From contig JADMNL010000028.1 of the NCBI GenBank assembly GCA_016271365.2, forward strand, positions 94,457,501 through 94,521,500: a stretch of DNA of 64,000 nt, read 5' to 3'. The stretch is from Neoceratodus forsteri. Lineage: Eukaryota > Chordata > Ceratodontiformes > Ceratodontidae. Position 1 is the stretch's first letter; every line of letters starts with the position of its first letter. Of the stretch, positions 55,791 to 64,000 are shown piece after piece. Made by a program: the position numbers and the translations under genes. The notes below the pieces were generated by a model that worked only from the letters and a program-made list of their open reading frames with translations, was not told where the DNA came from and searched no databases.

Positions 55791-56057
55791 ATGCAGCAAA
55801 GTTGAAAAAAACCCTATCTATTACATTATACAGCCTACTGGCATTTCCTCAGTTCGCGGTCGGCTTTGAAGAGTGCAGACGTGTTCCCGGTCCACCGAAG
55901 ATCATCGCACGGACTCCGGAGGTAAGTATGGGGTGAGGGGGGTGTGGGGAGGCAGGGTGCGCAGTGGGTGGGTGCAGATGAGGGCAGGGAGACTGCGAGG
56001 GACCGTTTTTTAATTTACATTTTTTTTTTTTTATTACTAAGATGACGCGGGACGTTT

Positions 56058-56345
56058 GCCATGCTGGGGTGGGCTCCCAGCGTGGCAGCTAGAAAGGCTG
56101 TTTGGGGGGGCTGGAGCCAACGGGGGACTGGGCATCCCCAGCCATATGGGCTTGTGCCACGCTGGGGTGGGCTCCCAGCATGGCAGCTGTAAGGCTGTTT
56201 GGGAGGGGTTGGAGCCGATGGGGGATTGGGCACCCCCGTCGGCCATATGCCATGTTGGGTTGGGCTCCCTGCGTGGCACCAGGAAAGCTTTTTGGGGGGA
56301 CGTGGAGCCGACAGGGCATTGGGCACCCACGTCGGCTATACAGTA
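56058..56345. repeat. GC-rich tandem repeat, about 95-bp unit
   Basis: Units start at 56,058, 56,156 and 56,249 with GCCATGCTGGGGTGGGCTCC or close variants, followed by GGCTGTTTGGG, TGGAGCC and GGGCATCCCC. Confidence 0.8.
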
Positions 56346-56742
56346 TGTGCGTGGGGGGGGGGGAGCGCGTCAGCATGCAATATGCGTGCGTGTTGGGGAG
56401 GGCTCTGCTCACTGAAGCGGAGCTCTCCCTTTCAACTGTATGCCACTGCATTTTCAGCTGTCATACACAGCTGGAGCAGTGATTGGCGCACTGCGACCGT
56501 GCCTGCAAACACACTGACTGAATTGGAAGAGGCTGACACACCTCTGGAAAACTCTGATGATGGCACTATGTTTCTTGCACATGCGTGCAAGCAAACGTAA
56601 CAATGAAAAAAAAAATGAAATGAAATGAAACAAGTCACAGATGCTCAAGAAATAAACAGGTATACCCATCAGGTTTCCCCATAAGATATGGACAGCTGAT
56701 ATGCAGTGCCCTCTAGTTCTAGTAGAGGAGGAAGGGTGGGAG

Positions 56743-56844
56743 CTCAGAATACAGTAAGATTCCCTTGGAAGAAACAAAATTACTATGGTACGTAATGTTT
56801 TCTTCAAACCCCAGGAAATCTTACTGTATTCTGACAAACGCAGA
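56743..56844 (-). repeat. D5 internal complementary region
   Basis: Complement of the 3' end (AGATTCCCTTGGAAGAAAC) joined to TTCAAACCCCAGGAAATC, the complement of a D1-type 5' end. Confidence 0.84.
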
Positions 56845-56878
56845 CTACCCAAACAGAGCCTTTGGAGGTGGGCAGAGG

Positions 56879-58456
56879 ACCTATTTAGGAAACAGACTCT
56901 GCAGAACTGCTGTACCAAACCTGGCATCACTCCTGGCCTGGGTGTCCAAGCAGTAGTGCTTCGTGAATGTGTGAACAGTTTTCCAGGTAGCTGCATTACA
57001 GATTTCTAGCAGAGGAATGTCTCTTGAAGCTGCTATGGAAGCAGCTGTTCCTCTAGTAGACTGGCCCTGAGACCCTGTGGAGGCTGCTTTCCCACTTTGC
57101 CATAACAGAACTGGATACAGGCCACAATCCACCATGCAATGGATCTCTTTGTGACTGGTTTACCTTTCCATACTTCCCCATAGGTCAAGAAGAGTTGGGT
57201 GCTGTCTCCTCTATGGCCTTTCGTATGGTCCAGGTAGTAACTGATAGCTCTCTTTACGTCTAGGCTATGCAGTCTACGTTCCCCTGAAGAAAAATGGTCA
57301 GTGAAAAAGACTGGCAGTGTAATGTGTTGATTAACATGGAAATCAGATACCACTTTAGGAAGAAACCTATTACTGGTCCTAAAGATAACCTTGTCCCTGT
57401 GGAATGCAATATAGTCAGCCTCCATGGACAGAGCCTGGAGCTCACTAATCCTTCTGGCAGAAGTGATTGCAATTAAAAACACAACTTTCCAAATAACATA
57501 CTTGAGATCTGCTGATGACATAGGCTCACAAAAGTCGGCTGTATGAGCTGTGCAATACATATGTTCTGGTCCCACACTGGGGTAGGAGTCCTATGTGGGG
57601 GATGCAGATGCAACAGCCCCTTAAAGAACTCCCTGAACATGGAGTTCGAAGCCAGAGATGATGTCTTGCCTGCTGACAGGTAAGCTGAGACAGCTACCAA
57701 GTGCACTTTTAGAGTAGATGGTCTCAGACCAAGGGAATAAAGGTGAGTCAGGTAATCCAGGACACCTAACAAACCTGCCTGAGTGTGGTCCAGATTCTTG
57801 CTCTGGCACCAAATGGAGAATCTTTTCCACTTGGACGTGTAGGTCTTGCTGGTGGAGGGCTTTCTAGAAACACTGAGGACCTCCATGACCCTTTCAGAGA
57901 GTTGTAGGTCAGTGTACTCTAGGTCCTCAAGAGCCAGGCCTTGAGCCTGAGAGACCGAAGGTTGGGGTACAGGATCCTCCCCTGGGAAGAGGTCAACAAG
58001 TTGTGTTTCCTGGAGAGGCTGATTGGTTTGGCCACTGATAGTGCCAGAACCAGGGAGTACCAGGGCTGCCTGGCCCAATCTGGAGCAATGAGAATCATTC
58101 TTGCTGACTGGGATCCGAGCTTGTTCAGGACTCTTAGCAGCAGTGGGAATGGTGGGAAGGCATACAGGAACTTCCCTGTCCAATCCAACAGCAGTGCATC
58201 CAGTGGGACTGAGCCCTTCACTGGAGGCCTGCAACAAAACTGAAGAAGCTGATAGTTGTCTGGGGCTGCGAAGAGGTCTACTTCTGGACTGCCCCACCTT
58301 TTGAACACCATCTGCAACACCTGCTTGTTCAGAGACCACTTGTGGTGGTCCTGACTGATTCTGCTGAGAGCATCTGCCAGCACATTGTCCTTTCCTGGCA
58401 GCTGGACTGCTGAAAGGGAAATTCCCAGTGAGTATGCCAGACTCCAAATTTTCCAC
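56879..58456 (-). pseudogene. DIRS tyrosine recombinase (D5)
   Basis: Frame 57,473-58,456 (327 residues) has the N-terminal region, LALEDLEYTDLQLSERVMEV, TSKTYTSKWKRFSIWC, GVLDYLTHLYSLGLRPSTLK and FREFFKGLLHLHPPHRTPT. After a shift, 57,033-57,575 has SSADLKYVIWKVVFLIAITS, ARRISELQAL (catalytic Arg) and HRDKVIFRTSNRFLPKVV. After another, 56,881-57,135 has GQSTRGTAASIAASRDIP, where the usual HxxR reads QSTR, then FTKHYCLDTQ with the nucleophile Tyr, and ends LQSLFPK. Two frameshifts and the His to Gln change would inactivate it. Confidence 0.83.
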
Positions 58457-59327
58457 GACCTCTGTGCACGGGGGCAGGGGTTACCTTGTGCCTCCATATT
58501 TGTATATGTAATACATTGTGGTTGTGTTGTCTGTCCTGACCTGTACCACTTTCCCCTGCAGCATACTGGTGAAGGCCTGAAGTCCCAGCAAGACTGCTCT
58601 GAGCTCTAGCAGGTTGATGTGCATCAGTGAGTCCTGCTTGAGCCATGTGCCGTGGACAGTGTGCTCCTCCAGATGTGCTCCCCATCCCAGGAGGGAAGCA
58701 TATGTGGTTAGCACCAAGGAGCGGTTTTCCTGCAGGAACAGTATACCTCATCTGAGGCTGTCTTTCTCCAGCCACCACTGAAGTGTCTGCAGGAGTGTTC
58801 CTGTGACTGGCACCAGCTTTGACAGAGAGTCCCTTTTTTTGATGCCAGTGCAACTTGAGATGATATTGAATATCTGTCATTTGGAACCTTGCCCCGACAC
58901 TGTTGTTGTAGAAGCTGCCATGTGGCCCAGCAATTGTAGGAAGTGCCTTACAGGCCTCAGGCTGTGCAGTTTGAAGGTACCTGTCAACTGTATCAGGATG
59001 TCCACTCTTGCCTGTGGAAGAAAAGTCTTTCCTCTCACAGTGTCCAGTTCAGCTCCTATGAATTCCAGGAGGTGCACTGGCTCCAATACTGTTTTTTTTC
59101 AGTTTGACTAGAAACACTAGTGCCTGTAGGACATTCTGTGTAAGTGTCAGGGACTCCCCTACATTTTGAGAGGATTGCCCTACGACTAGCCAGTCGTCCA
59201 GGTACGAGAATACTGCCACTCCTCGCCTCCTCAGGTGTGCCACAACCACAGCCAAGCATTTTGTAAAAACCCTTGGAGCAGAAGTAAGTCCGAAAGGCAT
59301 TGCCCTGAATTGGTAATGGCCTGATGG
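57919..59327 (-). pseudogene. DIRS RT end, RNase H and methyltransferase-like region (D5)
   Basis: Frame 59,049-59,333 has HYQFRAMPFGLTSAPRVFTK, then FSYLDDWLVVGQSSQNV with YLDD intact. 58,877-59,086 is the connection. RNase H at 58,481-58,717 has LTTYASLLGWGAHL (Asp to Tyr as in D1), INLLELRAVLLGLQ and RTDNTTTMYYIYKYG. The tail 57,919-58,497 has LPGKDNVLADALSRIS, then VDLFAAPDNYQLLQF and LYAFPPFPLL...LIAPDWARQPW, open for 192 residues. Confidence 0.82.
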
Positions 59328-60275
59328 TGTCACAGCGTGTAGGAATAAACTTCAGACAAGGCAAATTTACAGTACAGGTTTAAAGCATACCATGGTGTGA
59401 TATTTATTTTTCAAAGATTAGAAAAATAATAAATGAAAACAACAAAAATTGCGAAGAAAATCACTACTTAACATCAGTAGTTTCTCACAAAATACAGTCC
59501 TTGATCTTAGAGCTCCTAAGACCCTTCTCGTCTGCATTCAACAGCTTGTCTGCCTCTCTTCTTCCTCTCCTAGGGTTGAGCCCCTCTGGGTTGAACTGAA
59601 GTAAACTCACTGAAGAGGTATTTATATATTTTTTGTGGGATCACCTGACTGAGCCCATACCTGTCTGAACATGTTTCAAAACCAAGGGGGAAGGGGAATG
59701 TGTCAGGGGATTTCCTGGTTCAGTTAAAGGTACAGTGTATATATCCACAGATATTGACTTTCTAGATCTCTGATCCACAGTGACTAAGCTCTTTTACACA
59801 TAGAACCTTATACAGTAACAGGTTTATAGTGTGAATTTATGAAAATACCTTAAGGATTTCTTATAACTGTATTAATCATGAAATTATTATTGTTTTATAT
59901 GGCTTCCCGAGTCCTTTTTTCTTTAAAAATGTTTTATTAATTGTATTCATTCCTGCTATCTCAACTAGCCTTCATGCTTTTTGTACACAAAATGCACTTA
60001 TGCACTTTACACAACACCTCTCTGGGTGTTTGGCGCCATTCCAGGACTGGATGGGTGGAAATGGAAAAAGAATGAAAAGAGAGAACTAGTAGGAAGTTTA
60101 GTAGGGACAGTAAAGAGCTACACTAGGTGGCCAACCTAGGGAAGGGGGGAAAAGAAGAAAAGCAAAGAGAAATGCTTTAAGTGTTGCGCAACAGAGAAGT
60201 TTGGTAGCTAGGAAATAAGGAGATAGAAAAGTGGTCCATCAGTCACAGCTAAGGGTGTAGCCTAACTCCGCCACA
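59328..60275. mobile_element. Solo LTR, 948 bp, inside D5 RT
   Basis: It begins TGTCACAGCG and ends CCGCCACA, the TG...CA form of LTRs, and is flanked by a 5-bp duplication GATGG (59,323-59,327 and 60,276-60,280). The D5 RT frame resumes exactly after it. No coding region lies inside. An AATAAA occurs at 59,342 and others follow. Whether the parent is a Gypsy/BEL element or an endogenous retrovirus cannot be told from the LTR. Orientation is undetermined. Confidence 0.75.
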
Positions 60276-60560
60276 GATGGCAGTCTAAATCCGAGATATT
60301 TTCTGTGGGACTGCCTGATGGGGATGTGGAAATAAGCATCCTTTAGGTCTAGGGATGAAAACCAATTTCCCTGCCTTAAAGTTGGGAGGATTGTTATCAG
60401 CATCACCATTGTGAGCTTTGGTTTTAACAAATGTCTGTATAGGTGTCCGAGATCCAGTATGGGTCACCACTCCCCTGTTTTCTTTACTGTTAGAAAGTAT
60501 CTTGAATAGAGGCCCTTTCATCTTTGTGCCTGAGGAACTGGCTCTATTGTGCTTTAGCGA
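60276..60560 (-). pseudogene. DIRS reverse transcriptase, N-terminal part (D5)
   Basis: It encodes the DIRS start PILDLGHLYRHL-like, then LKPKLTMVMLITILPTLRQG, SSLDLKDAYFHIPIRQSHRK (motif A) and YLGFRLPS, and joins the RT at 59,322 across the LTR. Confidence 0.78.
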
Positions 60561-60627
60561 ATGGTTCCCCACACTCAATACAATGTTGGAAACCTGTGGA
60601 GCCCATTCTTTTCTTGGTCTGTGACAT
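60549..60627 (-). pseudogene. DIRS Gag N-terminus (D5), rest deleted
   Basis: The start at 60,627 gives MSQTKKRMGSTGFQHCIECG, then EPFAKAQ, the first 27 residues of Gag up to half the Cys/His finger. It is then joined directly to sequence just upstream of RT. About 1.7 kb (the remainder of gag) is missing. Confidence 0.75.
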
Positions 60628-60753
60628 TTAACACTTCTTTTTTTGGATGGGGTCAGCAAAAACTGAATAACCGAGAGTTACCCCAGTAAAATTTTTAAAA
60701 TAATAGCAGCCGACTTACCTTAGCAGTCGGAAACACTGAGAAATACCCCAGAA

Positions 60754-60955
60754 GAAAAAATTACTCACCTTAGTAATTATGTTTCTTCTAATAGAGTCTT
60801 GCTGTATTCTGACAATTGCAGTCAGCTCTCAGCACTTGAACTGCCTCAGAGAGTAGAGGGTTACATTTCTATGCAGGGCATAGAACGTTGAGCTCGAGCT
60901 CGGTTGAAGACTCTGTCTGCAGCACTTTGAACCCAAACTGTCAGATTCTTACAAG
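60754..60955 (-). repeat. D6 3' inverted terminal repeat
   Basis: Outer TTACTCACCTTAGTAATTAT, inner CAGTCAGCTCTCAGCACTTG, GAACGTTGAGCTCGAGCTCG and AACTGTCAGATTCTTACAAG. The partner lies beyond 64,000. Confidence 0.82.
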
Positions 60956-61230
60956 CTAAAACTCACTGACCTATCTCTGTGGAAACTGAACATTTCCACT
61001 AGCCAACTGGCAACAAAAGGTTTTTAGATTCCCAAAAGAAGACTCAAATCAGGAAACCCAAAAATGAAAAAAACAGGTAGTAAAGCATGAAAAAGATTAC
61101 TAAATAAATAAAAACACAAAGAACCCACATCAAAGGAAGTGTGCTGAAGACACCACTGGGGTACAACACTGCACCTGCCCATCACTTCCCAAAAACCAGG
61201 TTCTGAGAGGGGAGGCAGGGAGGAAGGGAG

Positions 61231-61332
61231 GTCAGAATACAGCAAGACTCCATTAGAAGAAACATAATTACTAAGGTGAGTAATTTTTTCTTCAAACAAC
61301 ATGAAGTCTTGCTGTATTCTGACAATTGCAGA
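61231..61332 (-). repeat. D6 internal complementary region
   Basis: Same two-part structure as the D2 ICR, joined at TTTTTTCTTCAAACAACATG. Confidence 0.86.
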
Positions 61333-61425
61333 CTACCAAGCAGTACCTCCATGGGGGAGGGAGAGAACCTACTTTGGGAATAGACTCTGCAGTACTGCTG
61401 TGCCAAACCGAGCATCACTTCTAGC

Positions 61426-62820
61426 CTAGATATTTAGAGAGTAATGCTTGGTAAAGGTATGGATTGTTTTCCAGGTGGCTGCTTGGCAAATTTTTAGCAA
61501 AGGAATATCCCTGGCAGCAGTCAGAGAAGCAGCTGTACCTCTAGTGGAATGAGCCCTCAGTCCTGAGGGTGGAATTTTACCTAGTTTCTCATAGCAGAAT
61601 TGTATACAGGACACAATCCACCTGGCAATAGTTCTCTTGATGGCAGGTCTGCCCTTACCTACTTCCCCATAAGTGAGGAACTGGAGGGAGTCAGATCTGT
61701 GACCCGTTGTACATTCTATGTAGTAACTAAGGGCTCCTTTAACATCTAAACTGTGTAACCTCCTCTCTCCTGAGGAAGAATGATCAGTGAAGAATACTGG
61801 ACGAGACACAGCCTGGTTTAAATGGAAATCCGAAACCACTTTGGATAAGAACCTCTTGTTGGTTCTAAGGACCACTTTATCTCTATGGAATGAAATAAAG
61901 TCAGGCTCTACTGACAGAGCTTGCAATTCACTGATCCGTCTGGCAGAGGTAATAGCTACCAAAAACACAGTTTTACAAGTCAAGTACTTAAGCTCTGCTG
62001 AGGACATAGGCTCAAAAGGAGGTTGCATAAGCTGAGCAATGCAAACATTCAAATCCCAGGCAAGAGCAGGATCCCTAAAGGGGGGATTCGTATGAAGCAA
62101 TCCCTTAAATTTACAGAATACAGGGTGAGATGACAGTGAAGAAGGCTTTCCCACTGACAGAAAAGCAGAAACAGTCGACAAATGTACTTTGAGAGTAGCT
62201 GGTCTGAGGACTAGGCCATTAAGATGAACCATATAATCCAGGACTACAGACAAATCAGCAGTGTCTGGGGATATGTGCCTCCTGGAACACCAAATGCTGA
62301 CTCTCTTCCATTTGGAGTTATACGTTTTTCTTTTGGCAGGCTTTCGAGAGGCTTTGAGAATATCCAGAACCCCTTGGGACAGATGCAAGTCTACATATTC
62401 TAACTCTTCAAGAGCCATGCCTTGAGATTGAGGGACTGAATACTGGGGTATTAAACCCTCCCCTGAGAGGAGGACAAAAGGCTGTAATTCCTTGGAAGAG
62501 ACAGGGGAAGACAGACTGCTAGGAACAGCAGCAGGGGGTACCAAGGCTACCTGGCCCAGTCCGGAGCAATCAGAATCACCTTGCAAGGTTTTGACCTTAT
62601 CTTGACCAGAACTTTGAAGAGTAGAGGAAAGGGAGGGAAGGCATAGAGAAATTTCCCTTCCCAGTTCAGAATCAGAGCATCCAGAGGGACTGAGCGCAAG
62701 ACTGGGGGTCTGCAACAAAACAGAGGAAGTTGGTGATTGTCTGGGGCTGCAAAGAGATCTATCTCTGGAGTGCCCTGTTTTGAAAAGATGACTTTCAACA
62801 TCAGAGGGTCCAGAGACCAT
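61426..62820 (-). CDS. DIRS tyrosine recombinase (D6), almost intact
   Basis: One frame of 464 residues. Order: Ser/Pro-rich linker (1-130), MALEELEYVDLHLSQGVLD, KTYNSKWKRVSIWC, LDYMVHLNGLVLRPATLKV (core-binding domain, 150-260), AELKYLTCKTVFLVAITSAR with RISELQAL (catalytic Arg near 290), HRDKVVLRTNKRFLSKVV, GLRAHSTRGTAASLTAARDI (HxxR near 420-430) and FTKHYSLNI (Tyr, near 461). A stop directly after SLNI removes about 20 C-terminal residues that the other copies have, ending LQSLFPK (frame end expected at 61,369). One Phe is missing from CKFKGLLH. The start lies within the RNase H frame. It probably cuts and rejoins DNA for circle insertion; activity is uncertain because of the tail loss. 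Confidence 0.88.
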   Translation of the reverse strand: MVSGPSDVESHLFKTGHSRDRSLCSPRQSPTSSVLLQTPSLALSPSGCSDSELGREISLCLPSLSSTLQSSGQDKVKTLQGDSDCSGLGQVALVPPAAVPSSLSSPVSSKELQPFVLLSGEGLIPQYSVPQSQGMALEELEYVDLHLSQGVLDILKASRKPAKRKTYNSKWKRVSIWCSRRHISPDTADLSVVLDYMVHLNGLVLRPATLKVHLSTVSAFLSVGKPSSLSSHPVFCKFKGLLHTNPPFRDPALAWDLNVCIAQLMQPPFEPMSSAELKYLTCKTVFLVAITSARRISELQALSVEPDFISFHRDKVVLRTNKRFLSKVVSDFHLNQAVSRPVFFTDHSSSGERRLHSLDVKGALSYYIECTTGHRSDSLQFLTYGEVGKGRPAIKRTIARWIVSCIQFCYEKLGKIPPSGLRAHSTRGTAASLTAARDIPLLKICQAATWKTIHTFTKHYSLNI

Positions 62821-64000
62821 TCGTGATGTCCTTGGGAGATCCTGCTCAATGCATCTGCTAGCACATTGTCCTTCCCTGGAAGATGGACTGCCACCAGGTA
62901 GGTCTGTAGAGAATAAGCTGGGACCACAATTTCATGGCTTCTGTGCACAAGGCCGTGGACCCAGTGCCTCTCTGCTTGTTGATGTACCACATGGTAGTGG
63001 TGTTGTCCGTCCGAACCTGAACCTCCTTGTTCTGTACTGACTGAGAGAAGGCTTGCAGGGCAAAAAACTACCCTGAGCTCCAGAAGATTGATATGAAGGA
63101 GGGATTCCTGAGGGGACCACAGTCCCTGGGCTGTGAGAGCCCCCAGATGGGTTCCCCACCCCAATAGGGAAGCATCCGTGGTGAGGACCACAGAGTGAGT
63201 CTGAGTGACAAATGGAACTCCTTGCCTCAGATTGTCCAGATCCTGCCACCACTGAAGGGCCTGGACTAGAGTCTGAGTAACCGGAACTAATTTGGTAAGA
63301 GGATCTTTCCTTTGGGACCAAAAGGCCCTCAGATGGAACTGAATGTCCCTCATCTGAAACCTGGCACCTTGGACCACTGCTGTGGAGGCTGCCATGTGGC
63401 CCAAAAGATGGAGGAAGTGTCTTGCTGGTCGAGAAACTAGAAGGTGGAAGGAAGAATACAGCTGTATAATGGCTGTTGCCCTTTCCAGGGGAAGAAAAGC
63501 TCTTGCTTTGACAGTATCCTCTGCTTCTATAAAGGTGAAAAGCTGTACAGGCTCGAGAACTGACTTGGGAAGGTTGAGAAGAAACCACAGGGAAGTGAGT
63601 ACTTGCTGGGTCACTTTCAGATCTGAATTGACTTGGTCTGAGGACTGGCCCACAATGAGCCAGTCATCCAGATATGGAAAAATGGAAATCCTTTTTCTTC
63701 TTAAGAAGGCCACTACTACTGCCTGGTACTTTGTGAACACCCTTGGGGCTGATGTTAGGCCAAAGGGCATTGCCCTGAACTGATAATGACCTGAGGGCAA
63801 TTCGAACCTGAGGTACTTTCTGTGGGAGCACCTGATGGGAATTTCAAAGTAGGCATCTTTGAGGTCCAGGGAGGCTAGCCAGTCCCCTGGCCGTAGAGAG
63901 GGAAAAATTGTTCCCAGAGTCACCATTTTGAATTTTGGTTTTAAAAGATGTTTGTTCAGGTATCTTAAGTCTATGATGGGTTGCCACTCCCGTCTTTTTT
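62547..64000 (-). pseudogene. DIRS RT, RNase H and methyltransferase-like region (D6)
   Basis: One reading, 62,547-63,926, carries motif A LDLKDAYFEIPIRCSHRK, motif B LPSGHYQFRAMPFGLTSAP, FPYLDDWLIVGQSSDQV (YLDD intact), the connection, LTTDASLLGWGTHLGAL with catalytic Asp, and INLLELRVVF. An extra base near 63,068 then throws about 140 nt out of frame (the RTDNTTTMWYINKQ segment is in the next phase), and the frame is regained for VHLPGKDNVLADALSRIS, IDLFAAPDNHQLPLF and LIAPDWAR. So only one pair of compensating shifts disturbs it. The N-terminus is beyond the window. Confidence 0.85.

Larger units (their letters stand above)
53735..56620. repeat. Satellite-rich insertion in D5
   Basis: About 2.9 kb of non-DIRS DNA. 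It contains four diverged copies of an 80-bp unit, two direct and two inverted (54,005-54,345), then about 4.7 tandem copies of a 295-bp unit (54,385-55,790), then three copies of a GC-rich 95-bp unit (56,058-56,345). It ends with an (ATGAA)n-like tail. No protein domain was recognised. The class of element is unknown. Confidence 0.6.
53431..60753 (-). mobile_element. DIRS element D5, interrupted, 5' end off window
   Basis: A DIRS element of the D1 subfamily on the minus strand: 3' repeat 53,431-53,625, ICR 56,743-56,844, recombinase, RNase H, RT and the start of gag. A 2.9-kb block (about 53,735-56,620) lies between 3' repeat and ICR, and a 948-bp LTR (59,328-60,275) splits RT. Most of gag is deleted. 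D6 begins inside its 5' leader at 60,754, so the 5' repeat should lie beyond 64,000. Confidence 0.85.
60754..64000 (-). mobile_element. DIRS element D6, 3' part (continues past window)
   Basis: 3' repeat 60,754-60,955, ICR 61,231-61,332, recombinase, and RT/RNase H running off the right edge. It is inserted in the D5 leader. It is the least damaged DIRS copy in the window. Confidence 0.9.

Noticed and set aside
59328..60275. A retroviral or Gypsy internal region near the LTR
   Set aside because: No gag, pol or env sequence adjoins it, and the DIRS RT frame resumes immediately on both sides.

Overview
The window is vertebrate nuclear DNA made almost entirely of transposable elements. No bacterial, organellar or plasmid feature is present. 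The mix of many DIRS-type tyrosine-recombinase retrotransposons, CR1-type LINEs, a Tx1/L1-type LINE, tRNA-headed SINEs and TTAA-flanked MITEs suggests a large-genome sarcopterygian. A large-genome amphibian is my best guess (inference; no species-diagnostic gene was recognised).

Layout. Positions 1-16,403 are one DIRS element (D1, minus strand) split inside gag by two further DIRS copies in head-to-tail tandem (D2 3,536-9,235; D3 9,236-14,992). Positions 16,404-20,139 hold mostly anonymous DNA, a 437-bp TTAA MITE and SINE pieces. Positions 20,140-27,071 are a full-length Tx1/L1-like LINE (plus strand) with a 13-bp target duplication, sitting in a SINE that itself sits in a TGAAC-rich stretch. 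Positions 27,072-29,880 finish the SINE and then hold a minisatellite, a duplicated block and a hairpin. Positions 29,881-43,293 are DIRS element D4 (minus), whose recombinase gene is cut by a second DIRS family (DB, 31,021-36,955) and by a CR1 LINE (37,416-39,177, plus). Positions 43,294-53,430 are mixed: a TTAA MITE carrying two nested CR1 copies (44,454-48,770), one convincing spliced-exon candidate of a host gene (48,817-48,918, minus), a 127-bp palindromic MITE, a MIR-like SINE, an 827-bp palindrome, and CA- and GC-rich DNA. Positions 53,431-60,753 are DIRS element D5 (minus), interrupted by a 2.9-kb satellite-rich block and by a 948-bp solo LTR. Positions 60,754-64,000 are the 3' part of DIRS element D6 (minus), the best preserved copy, inserted into the 5' region of D5.

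Each DIRS copy reads, on the minus strand: inverted terminal repeat, Gag with an N-terminal Cys/His finger, reverse transcriptase (YLDD), RNase H, a methyltransferase-like segment, tyrosine recombinase in an overlapping frame, an internal complementary region (ICR), and the other inverted repeat. In DIRS biology the reverse transcriptase and RNase H make cDNA, the ICR helps join the two ends into a circle, and the recombinase inserts the circle without an endonuclease-type target duplication. The ends and insertion junctions here fit that model. Most copies carry frameshifts or stops. Few genes here can be active, and the window is mainly a record of successive insertions.
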